This document shows positions 41,501-49,098 of a DNA stretch of 49,279 nt, in pieces (position 1 is the stretch's first letter; each line of letters opens with the position of its first letter). Origin of the DNA: Ruminiclostridium sp. (lineage in GTDB: Bacteria > Bacillota > Clostridia > Oscillospirales > Ruminococcaceae); contig JAGAWN010000225.1 in the NCBI GenBank assembly GCA_017941355.1, forward strand, positions 1-49,279, in the 5' to 3' direction. A program made the translations under genes and the position numbers. Under the pieces are notes generated by a model, which saw nothing but the letters and a program-made list of their open reading frames with translations, had not been told where the DNA came from and did not search any database.

Positions 41501-42981
41501 ACGGACATGATATCCCGTTCGAGACGTTCCTCGGTTTCAAGGGCGACAAAGCCCCCGATATCGACCTTAACTTCTCCGGTGAGGTACAGGCGAAAGTCCA
41601 TAAGTACACAGAAGATCTGTTCGGTCAGGATCACGTATTCAAAGCCGGTACGATTTCCGCTATCCAGGAAAAATCCGCGATAGGATATGTTAAGAAGTGG
41701 CTCGAAAAGAAACAGATATCCGTGAATCAGGCGGAGCTTCTCCGTCTTGCGCGGGGATTCACCGGTGTAAAGCGCACCACCTCTCAGCACCCCGGCGGAA
41801 TGGTCGTTGTTCCGAACAACTACGATGTTTACGACTTTACAGCCGTTCAGCACCCCGCAGATAAAACCGACGGCGACATGATAACCACGCACTTCGACTT
41901 CCATGCTCTGCATGATACCATTCTGAAGCTTGACGAGCTCGGACACGATGCACCGACTCTGTACAGACATCTTGAAGACATGACAGGTATCAAGATAGCT
42001 GATGTAAGCACATCTGACCCAAAGGTTTACAGTCTCTTCACTTCCCCGGAAGCGCTCGGTATCACCACCGAAGAGACCGGTATAAAGACCGGAACTTTCG
42101 GACTTCCGGAAATGGGTACGCCGTTTGTTATCGGAATGCTGCTTGACTCGAAACCGAAGAATTTCTCCGACCTGTTACAGATCTCCGGTCTGTCCCACGG
42201 TACCGACGTATGGCTCGGAAACGCTCAGGAGCTTATTGCGAACGGTACCTGCACGATCAGTGAGGTAATAGGTACCCGTGACAACATCATGGTGTATCTG
42301 CTGCATAAGGGAGTTGAGCCGTCCCTCGCGTTCAAGATCATGGAGATCACCCGAAAAGGAAACGCGAAGAAGCTGTTCGATGATACCATATATCAGGCGT
42401 TCAAGGACAACAACGTTCCCGACTGGTACGTCGAGAGCTGCAAGAAGATCAAATATATGTTCCCGAAAGCGCACGCGGCGGCTTACGTTACCGCGGCGGT
42501 CAAGCTGGGTTGGTTCAAGGTATATTATCCTTCGGAGTTTTATGCTGCCACACTTACCAAGCATACCGGGAACATTGAGGTCGATATCGCTCTCAAAGGC
42601 AAAGACGCTGTGAAGGCACGCATGACTGCCATTGCCAACAATCCGGACAGAACAGCGAAAGATGATGCCGTATATGAAGCGTATCAGATCATCTATGAGA
42701 TGCTGTGCAGGGGGATAAGCTTCCTGCCTCCGAATTATCTGAAATCTCACGGAACCAAATATCTCATAGAGAACGGTGATCTGCGGCTCCCGTTCATGGC
42801 AGTCGAGGGCTGCGGCGAATCCGCGGCGAAGATGCTGTATGACGCTATCCGGCAGGGCGGATTTGTCAGCATAGAGGATATAATGTCCACTTCCGGCGTG
42901 AACAGCTCCGTTATCGACAAGCTCAAATCTGTGGGAGTTTTTGAGGGCTTGCAGGAGACCGCGCAGATGACATTCTTTTAA
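38584..42981 (+). CDS. polC: DNA polymerase III alpha subunit, Gram-positive PolC
   Basis: A 1465-residue replicative polymerase. The N-terminal domain is joined by a Pro/Gly-rich linker (about residues 175-215) to an OB domain. The PHP domain (from about residue 356, HMHTNMSDLDAITPPAEL and ITDHGNVQAFPE) is split by a DEDD proofreading exonuclease (about 453-620: VFDTETTGLSA, HNAKFD, HHRAVDDAR). The polymerase core includes a zinc-binding pair (CRKC and CPHC, about 937-965), PDIDLNFSGEVQ near 990 and TSQHPGGMVVVP. The start is TTG at 38584 after aaaggaag. It is transcribed from a consensus promoter; hisI follows 17 bases downstream. Confidence 0.97.
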   Translation: MPAKLKDLFDNLTFDSAAAEGEVLSVLHKEKENSILLQIGYEARVPFNVLFDAADSIRAELECKQVSIYPKYNPGLFDADAVLDIASFLRREGFNVNGYFDDAVASVNGSEVTVEIRQNGAALLLESGIERQIKKFSKGFYAVDVNVTLTGHTQFDIDEYTAKSEAADAALPIPIIPPPPAADGGTKQSGGGFVGGGSFGGGTGSGEKRSYSRGPTVHEEPKPVTLAFSHEMFGDEAELRVGKEIKEPPVRMIDVIDESDSVTVWGEVFFVDEKSIKDGKFTKKTVYFSDRTSSQILSIFTASDKAAGYSFVKEGAAILVNGSAKFDRFMNNSLVIEPKSIMTVRTISKSDTAEEKRVELHMHTNMSDLDAITPPAELVKQAFKWGHPAVAITDHGNVQAFPEIMNTVDKIRKDNPDTKFKPIYGMEAYFVNNEAPVIEGCTSWGIDDELIVFDTETTGLSAAECRLTEIGAVKLRNMEIVDEFRTFVDPEMHIPEDITKLTGITDEMVKDAPGEKEAVTEFMKFCGNAPLCAHNAKFDMSFIRAVNERHRLGFRPDFFDTLALCRALVPGKKNHKLDTMAEHFGLGDFNHHRAVDDARMLAMIYIKLIAESRKGRDVKKLGDLNLLTGSDPRKLPSYHMIILVKNNTGLKNLYHLIGLSNLEYFHKKPRIPMSELKNYREGLIIGSACEAGELYQAIENKKSDEAIEEIAKFYDYLEIQPIGNNRFLVDKGVVSSDLELHKINKRICDLGDKLGIPVVATTDAHFKSKEDAIFREILQAGQGYDDKEQQPPLYFRTTDEMLEEFLYLGDEKAKEVVVDNPRRIADMVEFIRPIPKGTFTPFLEGAEEELQRLCWDRAMDWYGYEGKIPDIVSDRLKRELDAIIKYGFSVLYMIAQKLVAFSEKNGYLVGSRGSVGSSFVAIMSGISEVNPLPPHYRCRKCRYNEFIADGSVGSGFDLPEKNCPHCGEPMFRDGHDIPFETFLGFKGDKAPDIDLNFSGEVQAKVHKYTEDLFGQDHVFKAGTISAIQEKSAIGYVKKWLEKKQISVNQAELLRLARGFTGVKRTTSQHPGGMVVVPNNYDVYDFTAVQHPADKTDGDMITTHFDFHALHDTILKLDELGHDAPTLYRHLEDMTGIKIADVSTSDPKVYSLFTSPEALGITTEETGIKTGTFGLPEMGTPFVIGMLLDSKPKNFSDLLQISGLSHGTDVWLGNAQELIANGTCTISEVIGTRDNIMVYLLHKGVEPSLAFKIMEITRKGNAKKLFDDTIYQAFKDNNVPDWYVESCKKIKYMFPKAHAAAYVTAAVKLGWFKVYYPSEFYAATLTKHTGNIEVDIALKGKDAVKARMTAIANNPDRTAKDDAVYEAYQIIYEMLCRGISFLPPNYLKSHGTKYLIENGDLRLPFMAVEGCGESAAKMLYDAIRQGGFVSIEDIMSTSGVNSSVIDKLKSVGVFEGLQETAQMTFF

Positions 42982-42998
42982 TGTGAAAAGGAGAAACC

Positions 42999-43406
42999 AT
43001 GAGCCTTATAGAAGAGACGGACGAGCTTATGCTCGATTTTGACAAGCTTGGGAAGATAGACCCCGCAAACAGGGTCATTCCCGTCGCTGTACAGAACCTC
43101 GATACCAAGGAGGTCATACTCATAGCCTATGTCAACGAGCAGGCGCTGAAAGAGAGCATAAAGCAGCGAAAAGTCATACTCTGGAGCACTTCCCGCAATA
43201 AGCTGTGGTTCAAGGGTGCGGAAAGCGGCAATACATTCACGCTGCATCACATATTCGTGAACTGCGAGCAGAACTCACTTGTGTTCCAGGCTACCCCCGA
43301 CAAAGGCGGTATCTGTCACACCTCGCATAACGGAGTACCGAACAACTGCTACTACCGTGAACTTGACATGGATACGGGAAAGCTGATAAACCTTAACGAA
43401 ACATAA
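42999..43406 (+). CDS. hisI: Phosphoribosyl-AMP cyclohydrolase
   Basis: A 135-residue histidine-synthesis enzyme that opens the adenine ring of phosphoribosyl-AMP. HisI motifs are LIAYVNEQALKESIKQRKVI, LWSTSRNKLWFKGAESGNTF and a zinc-binding cysteine in FVNCEQNSLVF followed by GGICHTSHNGVPNNCYY. It stands alone, not fused to HisE, and is transcribed after polC on the opposite strand from the rest of the his genes. The ATG follows aaggag. Confidence 0.96.
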   Translation: MSLIEETDELMLDFDKLGKIDPANRVIPVAVQNLDTKEVILIAYVNEQALKESIKQRKVILWSTSRNKLWFKGAESGNTFTLHHIFVNCEQNSLVFQATPDKGGICHTSHNGVPNNCYYRELDMDTGKLINLNET

Positions 43407-43412
43407 CAAAAT

Positions 43413-43438
43413 CCCCTGCGAGCTTTCGTTCGCAGGGG
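43413..43438. terminator. Bidirectional terminator between hisI and hisE
   Basis: cccctgcga (43413-43421) pairs with tcgcagggg (43430-43438); tgttttt follows on the plus strand and attttg on the minus strand. It ends both the polC-hisI and the his operon transcripts. Confidence 0.9.
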
Positions 43439-43444
43439 TGTTTT

Positions 43445-43771
43445 TCATGTGTTTTTATCAACAGTGTGGAACTGTTTGAGATTTCCGGTCTTGTTGCTGC
43501 GTTCCGCGAGAACGGCTTCAACGTCCTCCCACGGCAGACCGCGCTCAACGCACATGACCATGATGTGATACATAAGATCTGCGATCTCGTTTTTAAGCTC
43601 GTTGTTGTCCGCGTTTTTCGCCGCGATGACCATTTCTGTACATTCCTCGCCGCACTTCTTGAGTATCTTGTCTATGCCCTTTTCAAACAGATAGCAGGTG
43701 TATGAGCCCTCCTGCTTCTCGCTCTTTCGATCAACGACAGTCCCGTAAAGCTCTTTCAGTACATTTTCCAT
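43445..43771 (-). CDS. hisE: Phosphoribosyl-ATP pyrophosphatase
   Basis: A 108-residue enzyme that removes pyrophosphate from phosphoribosyl-ATP in histidine synthesis. The MazG-like motif KILKKCGEECTEMVIAAKN is followed by NELKNEIADLMYHIMVMCVE. The start at 43771 follows ggaggaaac; the frame runs far upstream into hisF without start features. It is the last gene of the minus-strand his operon; hisI, its usual partner, is convergent on the other strand. Confidence 0.96.
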   Translation of the reverse strand: MENVLKELYGTVVDRKSEKQEGSYTCYLFEKGIDKILKKCGEECTEMVIAAKNADNNELKNEIADLMYHIMVMCVERGLPWEDVEAVLAERSNKTGNLKQFHTVDKNT

Positions 43772-43785
43772 GTCAGTTTCCTCCG

Positions 43786-44550
43786 TTATATGTTGTTTCT
43801 TACAGGTATGTTTTTTTCTTTCAGGTGTGTCTTTACCTCTCCGACTGTCAGCTCGCGGAAGTGGAACAGGGAAGCCGCGAGTGCAGCACTTGCCGGAGTG
43901 CGCTCGAACACCTCCGAAAAATCGGAGAGTTTTCCGCAGCCGCCGCTTGCTATCACGGGTATTTTCACCCGGCTGCACACGAAGTTCAGCATCTCGATGT
44001 CAAATCCGGCTTTAGTACCGTCGGTGTCGATCGAGTTCAGGCATATCTCACCTGCGCCGCGCTCTTCGATCTCTCGTACCCAGTCGCCGAGGTCAAGGTT
44101 CATGTCAACGCGCCCGCCGTTTATGAAAACGCTGTAGCCGCCATTGCCGTTTCGTTTTGCGTCTATGCCGACAACAACACACTGACTGCCGAATATCTCC
44201 GCCGCGTCGCTGATGAGTTTCGGGTTCTTCACTGCCTGTGAGTTCACTGAGACCTTGTCCGCTCCCGCACGCAGCGTATCGCGGAAGTCATCGACCGTGG
44301 CGATACCGCCGCCGACGCACAGCGGGACGAACACCTTTTTTGCAGTCTCGCGTACAACGTCAAGCATCACGCCGCGTCCCTCGTGCGAGGCGGTAATGTC
44401 GTAGAAGACGATCTCGTCCGCGCCCTGACGGTTGTATTCGTATGCGCACTCCACCGGGTCGCCCACGTCCTTTATTCCCTCAAAGTTCACGCCCTTCACG
44501 ACCTTGCCGTTGCGCACATCGAGACAGGGGATTATTCGTTTTGCTAACAT
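43786..44550 (-). CDS. hisF: Imidazole glycerol phosphate synthase cyclase subunit
   Basis: A 254-residue TIM-barrel subunit that, with HisH, makes imidazole glycerol phosphate and AICAR. Motifs are [20 protein letters not shown] (catalytic Asp region), [44 protein letters not shown] and [18 protein letters not shown]. An aaggag lies before the ATG. It lies 9 bases after the 156-residue unknown gene. Confidence 0.97.
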   Translation of the reverse strand: MLAKRIIPCLDVRNGKVVKGVNFEGIKDVGDPVECAYEYNRQGADEIVFYDITASHEGRGVMLDVVRETAKKVFVPLCVGGGIATVDDFRDTLRAGADKVSVNSQAVKNPKLISDAAEIFGSQCVVVGIDAKRNGNGGYSVFINGGRVDMNLDLGDWVREIEERGAGEICLNSIDTDGTKAGFDIEMLNFVCSRVKIPVIASGGCGKLSDFSEVFERTPASAALAASLFHFRELTVGEVKTHLKEKNIPVRNNI

Positions 44551-44559
44551 ATTATCTCC

Positions 44560-45030
44560 TTATTCTTCAACATACCGCCATTGCAGCTTTTCCGCAATGA
44601 CGTATGATGTTCCTTTTCTTCTTCCGGTAGTCCGGCTAAGCTGACCGGACAGCAGCGCGCGGTCTTCGTAGGTAAGCGGGTCAATGGGATCGTCAGCCCA
44701 GAGTATCAGCTTTTCGTCCCGTGTTCTGCCGCGAAGATCGGTGCGAAACTCAAGTGTACATTCGAGCAGCGACGGAAGTTCAAGATCGTCCAGTCCACAG
44801 AACGAGAACTTCCGCACACCGGTGAATTTAAGTTCCACCCGCTTGATCCAGTCGCCGTCAAAGATCACCGAAAGTTCATGGGAATCGAGTCCCTGCGCGA
44901 AAACAAGACCGTTTTCGACAGCGTGATCTCCGCTTGTGTAATTTGCCGAAACAATGACCGTATCGTGGAAATACCCCGTTTCTTTCATCAGAACGTCAAT
45001 GTCCGCGTCGGTGTTAATGCCGTGCCACAT
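44560..45030 (-). CDS. Unrecognised 156-residue protein inside the his operon
   Basis: A 156-residue soluble protein beginning MWHGINTDADIDVLMKETGY, with HDTVIVSANYTSGDHAVENG and an Arg-rich end (SRTTGRRKGTSYVIAEKLQW). It is not a his enzyme I recognise. Its start overlaps the hisA stop by one base (TAATG) and hisF follows 9 bases downstream, so it is an integral operon member. Confidence 0.7.
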   Translation of the reverse strand: MWHGINTDADIDVLMKETGYFHDTVIVSANYTSGDHAVENGLVFAQGLDSHELSVIFDGDWIKRVELKFTGVRKFSFCGLDDLELPSLLECTLEFRTDLRGRTRDEKLILWADDPIDPLTYEDRALLSGQLSRTTGRRKGTSYVIAEKLQWRYVEE

Positions 45031-45746
45031 TACCTTTCAGCCTCTGCGAGAGCTTCTTTCAGATCGAGAGTCCCGCTGTATATCGACTTTCCGCAGATAG
45101 CGCCGTACAGATCAAGCTCACGGCATTTCCGGATATCGCCGATGTTCTTCACACCACCGCTTGCGATGATGTTCGCGCTGCAGGCTTTGTTGATCTCGTC
45201 AAGCTGCTCCGCGTTCACGCCGGCAAGCGTGCCGTCCTTTGATATGTCGGTGAAGATGATGTATTTCACGCCGATATCGGACATTGCTTTTGCAAGGTCG
45301 GTGAAGCGCACGTCCGATGTTTTAAGCCAGCCCTCGGTAGCGACCATGCCGTTCTTCGCGTCTATGCCCACCGCGATATGCTCACCGTACTCTTTCACGA
45401 GAGTTCTGACAAGTCCGGGGTCTTTGACTGCCGCAGAGCCGATTATCACGCGCTCCACGCCTCCGGACAGGTACATTTCCGCGGCTTCGGGAGTTCGTAT
45501 CCCGCCGCCCACCTCGACTTTCAGCTTTGTGTTCTTTGCCACGTCGAGGAAGATATCGCGGTTCTGCTGTGTAGCGTCCTTTGCGCCGTCGAGATCGACC
45601 ATGTGTATCCACTGCGCGCCGCATCTCTCGAACATTCTCGCGGTGTCCATGTAGCTTTCGGCGACTTTGTGGGCTGTACCGTAATCGCCTTTTACGAGCC
45701 GGACGCAGTTGCCGTCCTTGATGTCAATTGCGGGTAGAATTATCAT
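45030..45746 (-). CDS. hisA: ProFAR isomerase
   Basis: A 238-residue TIM-barrel isomerase of histidine synthesis. Motifs: ILPAIDIKDGNCVRLVKGDY, VEVGGGIRTPEAAEMYLSGG, VIIGSAAVKDPGLV, VGIDAKNGMVATEGW, IIFTDISKDGTLAGVN and IIASGGVKNIGDI. The ATG follows aaaggag. It is preceded by the toxin-antitoxin pair and followed by an unknown gene. Confidence 0.97.
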   Translation of the reverse strand: MIILPAIDIKDGNCVRLVKGDYGTAHKVAESYMDTARMFERCGAQWIHMVDLDGAKDATQQNRDIFLDVAKNTKLKVEVGGGIRTPEAAEMYLSGGVERVIIGSAAVKDPGLVRTLVKEYGEHIAVGIDAKNGMVATEGWLKTSDVRFTDLAKAMSDIGVKYIIFTDISKDGTLAGVNAEQLDEINKACSANIIASGGVKNIGDIRKCRELDLYGAICGKSIYSGTLDLKEALAEAER

Positions 45747-45761
45747 TGCTGTCTCCTTTGG

Positions 45762-46025
45762 TTATTTGCTGTAATGACCTCTGCATGAGAAGATCCTTAC
45801 GATATCATCTTCGACCAGATATACGATACGATGCTCATCGTTGATGCGTCGGCTCCAGAAGCCGCTTAAATTCTCTTTAAGCGGCTCAGGCTTTCCTATT
45901 CCGTCAAACGGGTCTCTGCGGATATCATTCAGCAGTTTATTTATTCGTTTAAGTGTATTTTTGTCTTCTGTCTGCCATGACTGATATTCGTCCCAAGCGT
46001 CATTATCCCAAAGAAGTCTTCTCAT
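45762..46025 (-). CDS. yoeB: YoeB-family (Txe) mRNA endonuclease toxin
   Basis: An 87-residue toxin that cleaves mRNA in the ribosomal A site. YoeB motifs are WDNDAWDEYQSWQTEDKNTL, PFDGIGKPEPLKENLSGFWS (catalytic glutamate), RRINDEHRIVYLV and IFSCRGHYSK (catalytic His and Tyr). The gene starts inside the antitoxin gene by 4 bases. It is 15 bases from hisA. Confidence 0.95.
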   Translation of the reverse strand: MRRLLWDNDAWDEYQSWQTEDKNTLKRINKLLNDIRRDPFDGIGKPEPLKENLSGFWSRRINDEHRIVYLVEDDIVRIFSCRGHYSK

Positions 46026-46285
46026 ACGTCATCGACCTCAATAAGTTCATGTTCGCTGAACTCAAGCTTTCCTGCCTTGTAATCCTTCATTTTCTGTTCA
46101 AGGTAGCTGATATTGCTTTCCGAGTAGAACGGGTCTGCGTTTATCTCGAAGGGAATACGTTTTTCTCTGCCTACTTTCGTGAGGAAAACAGTTATCGCCG
46201 CCGACATACTGAGTCCCATTTCGTTAAGGGCTTTTTCTGCACTTTCCTTTACTTTTTCATCAATTCTGAAATTTACCTGTGTCAT
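46022..46285 (-). CDS. RelB/DinJ-family antitoxin
   Basis: An 87-residue antitoxin. The N-terminal part QVNFRIDEKVKESAEKALNE followed by MGLSMSAAITVFLTKVGREK is the ribbon-helix-helix DNA-binding domain of the RelB/DinJ group; the acidic C-terminus should wrap the toxin. It is paired with a YoeB toxin rather than RelE, a mixed pairing. The ATG follows aaggag. It likely represses the promoter at 46310-46338. Confidence 0.9.
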   Translation of the reverse strand: MTQVNFRIDEKVKESAEKALNEMGLSMSAAITVFLTKVGREKRIPFEINADPFYSESNISYLEQKMKDYKAGKLEFSEHELIEVDDV

Positions 46286-46309
46286 AATGCAACAACTCCT
46301 TTCAACTAT

Positions 46310-46338
46310 ATTATACCACTGCGTATATACGTTGTCAA
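46310..46338 (-). promoter_or_regulatory. Toxin-antitoxin promoter with palindromic operator
   Basis: On the minus strand ttgaca (46333-46338), a 17-base spacer and tataat (46310-46315). The spacer holds a perfect 10-bp palindrome, cgtatatacg (46322-46331), the probable binding site for the antitoxin. Confidence 0.8.
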
Positions 46339-46345
46339 GTGAATT

Positions 46346-47362
46346 CTATACATTTCCTGAAATTTCATTTTTCGGCTTATATTTTACCGACGTGAATATG
46401 ACCGCTGCAATCTCCGCCGGCAGCATTAAAATGAATAAAACCGCGAGAACGAACGGTATCAATGTCTCCATTCCGACTTGGTTTATCACGCAATACGCCC
46501 AGACCGTGAAAAATACCGAAACTATGAATTTCATCATATCTGTCAGGCGGGTAATGTGCAGACGTATCAGAAACTCACCGTCGGCGGTCACTTTCATTCC
46601 GAGCTTTTTCAGCTTGTTCACCGCAAGCGAGCAAAGACTCAATGCTCCCAGCAGACCGAATCCTGCCGCAAAAGGATAGAATCCGAGCAATTTGCTGTCT
46701 ATGACATCGAAACTGCCGTCCCCGCCGAAATGCACGCCTATCCGCTCCGGAAGTCCGCCGTACATTATCAGCATATACACAAGCATGACTGCAAGCGCTC
46801 CGAAAGCTGCGGCATTTATCGCGATATGCACGGTGCGCTTCTTCTTCCGGAAGCCTTCCGCGTCTGCAAGATATGCTTTCTCCCACTTTGAAGCATCGTT
46901 TATCCCCGCTGCAACGGCAATGAGCGGTATCAGCAGCAGGAACAGCAGGTTGCGCAGATCGGTGAGTGTAAAGAACGCGCTCATTCCGATCTCATGCACG
47001 ACGCAGTAAGTCCACACAGAAAAGAAAACTGCCCATATCAGCTTCAGCAGGTCGAGCAGAAGTGTGATGACGCACCTCAATATCCTGTTTCCTTTATCGC
47101 TGAGACTGAATCCGGGATTTTTGATTTTGTTCACTGCAAAGGTGAGCAGGCTGAATATCCCCAGCAGACCGAAGCCCGCAGCAAACGGATAGAACCCGAA
47201 CAGCTTGCTTGCGAACACGTCCGGTTCGCCTTGCGGGTCAAAATGCACTCCCACGGTATCCGGGAGACTGCCGAAGGAGAAAAGAAAATAGATGAGAAAG
47301 GCACCGAGCAGCCCGAACGCGATAATGTTCGCGGCGAGGTGGATTATCCTGTACGCTTTCAT
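46346..47362 (-). CDS. Membrane protein with duplicated DUF1648-like module
   Basis: A 338-residue polytopic membrane protein made of two similar halves. Half one contains LPDTVGVHFDPQGEPDV followed by SKLFGFYPFAAGFGLLG; half two contains LPERIGVHFGGDGSFDV followed by SKLLGFYPFAAGFGLLG, then similar VNK-type ends. The LPxxxGVHF motif is that of DUF1648. Each half has several membrane helices. Function unknown. Its start overlaps the end of the preceding gene closely (TAAATG). It separates hisH from the toxin-antitoxin pair. Confidence 0.8.
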   Translation of the reverse strand: MKAYRIIHLAANIIAFGLLGAFLIYFLFSFGSLPDTVGVHFDPQGEPDVFASKLFGFYPFAAGFGLLGIFSLLTFAVNKIKNPGFSLSDKGNRILRCVITLLLDLLKLIWAVFFSVWTYCVVHEIGMSAFFTLTDLRNLLFLLLIPLIAVAAGINDASKWEKAYLADAEGFRKKKRTVHIAINAAAFGALAVMLVYMLIMYGGLPERIGVHFGGDGSFDVIDSKLLGFYPFAAGFGLLGALSLCSLAVNKLKKLGMKVTADGEFLIRLHITRLTDMMKFIVSVFFTVWAYCVINQVGMETLIPFVLAVLFILMLPAEIAAVIFTSVKYKPKNEISGNV

Positions 47363-47701
47363 TTACTTTCTCCTCATGTCCTTTTCCCAGTGGTTCATGA
47401 AACGCGCCTTTGTTTTGTAAAGACTATGCAGCTGAACCTGCTGTGCAGTGAAAGGTCTGCCGCTTCTCAGCACCCGTTCCTCACTTTCCCATTCGGTTTC
47501 AGCTTCCGCTCTTGTCCAGCGGATATAGCAGTCGTGTCTGTCGGTGGGGTCGGTGTAACGGTGGTGCAGCGCGGATTTTCCGGCGCGAAGCTCACGCGGT
47601 GAACGTCCGCGCCGGAATAGTCTGTTGGCGTGAGTCTTTGCCCACTTTGCGCTGCCGCCGTTGAGTTTGATAACCGGGTGCTTTTTGTAACTCCTGCTCA
47701 C
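47363..47701 (-). CDS. Unrecognised 112-residue basic protein
   Basis: A 112-residue basic, Arg/Lys/Trp-rich protein beginning MSRSYKKHPVIKLNGG, with SALHHRYTDPTDRHDCYIRW. The MSRSYKK opening is seen in small hypothetical proteins of Firmicutes. The GTG start overlaps the hisH stop by 4 bases (GTGA), suggesting coupled translation. No function is evident. Confidence 0.65.
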   Translation of the reverse strand: MSRSYKKHPVIKLNGGSAKWAKTHANRLFRRGRSPRELRAGKSALHHRYTDPTDRHDCYIRWTRAEAETEWESEERVLRSGRPFTAQQVQLHSLYKTKARFMNHWEKDMRRK

Positions 47702-48297
47702 AGAGCGAGAAAATTGCGCAGAATGGTAAGTCCGGTCTCGCCGCTCTTTTCCGGGTGGAACTGGCAGCCGTACACGTTCCCGCTGAACACGCAGGCAGAG
47801 ACACTCCCGCCGTAGTCGGTGTAGGCGGCTACATTCTTCCCGTCGCAGTGCGCGGCGTAGGAATGGACGAAATACACATACGGCTCGTCACCAAGCCCGT
47901 CAAGAAGTCCGCACTTCTCGTTGTAGATCAGCCTGTTCCAGCCGATCTGCGGTATCAGCAGGTCAGGAGGTGTCATAAGCTCCACAGTTCCGGGTATGAG
48001 TCCGAGACCGTCGGTTTCTCCGAACTCAAAGCTCTTGTCGAAGAGCATCTGCATTCCGAGGCATATACCGAGCAGCGGCTTTTTCTGCGCCTGCTCCTTT
48101 ATCGTGTCTATCAGTCCGGTCTCGCCGAGAGCCTTCATAGCGTCCGGGAACGCGCCTACTCCCGGCAGGATAATCCTGTCGGCGCTTTCGAGGTCGGCGG
48201 CACTTTTGGTGACGGTGCTTTCCGCGCCGATGTAGTCAAGCGCGTTCTTTACGCTGAAAAGATTTCCCGCGCCGTAATCTATTATTGCAGTTTTCAT
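47698..48297 (-). CDS. hisH: Imidazole glycerol phosphate synthase glutaminase subunit
   Basis: A 199-residue class I glutamine amidotransferase that feeds ammonia to HisF. The oxyanion region DYGAGNLFSVKNAL, the nucleophile in PLLGICLGMQMLFDKS and the His/Glu pair in GCQFHPEKSGETGL are all present. Length is normal. Confidence 0.97.
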   Translation of the reverse strand: MKTAIIDYGAGNLFSVKNALDYIGAESTVTKSAADLESADRIILPGVGAFPDAMKALGETGLIDTIKEQAQKKPLLGICLGMQMLFDKSFEFGETDGLGLIPGTVELMTPPDLLIPQIGWNRLIYNEKCGLLDGLGDEPYVYFVHSYAAHCDGKNVAAYTDYGGSVSACVFSGNVYGCQFHPEKSGETGLTILRNFLAL

Positions 48298-48310
48298 ATA
48301 TGTCCCCTTA

Positions 48311-48493
48311 TCAGAAGCCGGTTTTCGGCTTGCCTGTCGGTATAGCGTTCATCTTTCTGACTATCCTGTCATATACCTCATTGTACATATCCACAAGCTC
48401 TTCCGGAGTCTTGCCGGTTATGTTCTGCTTCTCGACATACAGATACGCGAGGGCTTCCGCTTTGTTCGAGGGGTAATATTTAATCTCGTTCAT
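48311..48493 (-). CDS. Small hypothetical protein in the his operon
   Basis: A 60-residue helical protein beginning MNEIKYYPSNKAEALAYLYV and containing TGKTPEELVDMYNEVYDRIV. Function unknown. The start at 48493 is 6 bases after aaagga; the frame goes further upstream into hisB. It lies between hisB and hisH. Confidence 0.65.
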   Translation of the reverse strand: MNEIKYYPSNKAEALAYLYVEKQNITGKTPEELVDMYNEVYDRIVRKMNAIPTGKPKTGF

Positions 48494-48512
48494 TCCGTAT
48501 CCTTTCCGGGAT

Positions 48513-49097
48513 TCACAGTGTTCCCTTTGTGCTGAGCGCTGCACCCGTGTCATTGAGTCTTACTGCCTGTTTCAGCGCGTGCGCCAGTGCTTTGAACAGC
48601 GCTTCCGTGATGTGGTGGTCATTCTTGCCGTACTCACAGCGCAGGTGCAGGGTTATACCGGAGTTGAATGCGAACGCGCGCATGAATTCTTCGGTAAGGC
48701 AGGTGTCGTATTCGCCGATACGCTCGTTGGTGAACTGCGCATTCAGCACGAGGAACGGGCGGGCGCTTATGTCCAGTGCGCAGAATCCGAGCGCTTCGTC
48801 CATAGGAATGAACGCGCTCCCGTAGCGCATTATACCGGATTTGTCGCCCAGCGCTTCCGCGAAAGCCTTGCCAAGCGCTATCCCTACGTCCTCAACGGAG
48901 TGATGACCGTCAACATACAGGTCGCCCCTGCACTTCACGCTCATGTCGAATCCGCCGTGAACGCACAGGGCGGTGAGCATATGGTCGAAGAAGCCGATGC
49001 CGGTGTCGATATCGGGCTTTCCGCTGCCGTCAAGGTCGAGACGGACAGTGATATCCGTTTCTTTGGTTTTTCTTGCGATCTCTGCTGTCCTGCTCAT
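48513..49097 (-). CDS. hisB: Imidazoleglycerol-phosphate dehydratase
   Basis: A 194-residue dehydratase of histidine synthesis, without the phosphatase domain of E. coli HisB. Metal-binding motifs are DTGIGFFDHMLTALCVHGG, YVDGHHSVEDVGIALG, and EYGKNDHHITEALFKALAHA. The start is ATG at 49097 after aaggagg; the partial hisC frame ends just before it. Confidence 0.97.
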   Translation of the reverse strand: MSRTAEIARKTKETDITVRLDLDGSGKPDIDTGIGFFDHMLTALCVHGGFDMSVKCRGDLYVDGHHSVEDVGIALGKAFAEALGDKSGIMRYGSAFIPMDEALGFCALDISARPFLVLNAQFTNERIGEYDTCLTEEFMRAFAFNSGITLHLRCEYGKNDHHITEALFKALAHALKQAVRLNDTGAALSTKGTL

Positions 49098-49098
49098 G

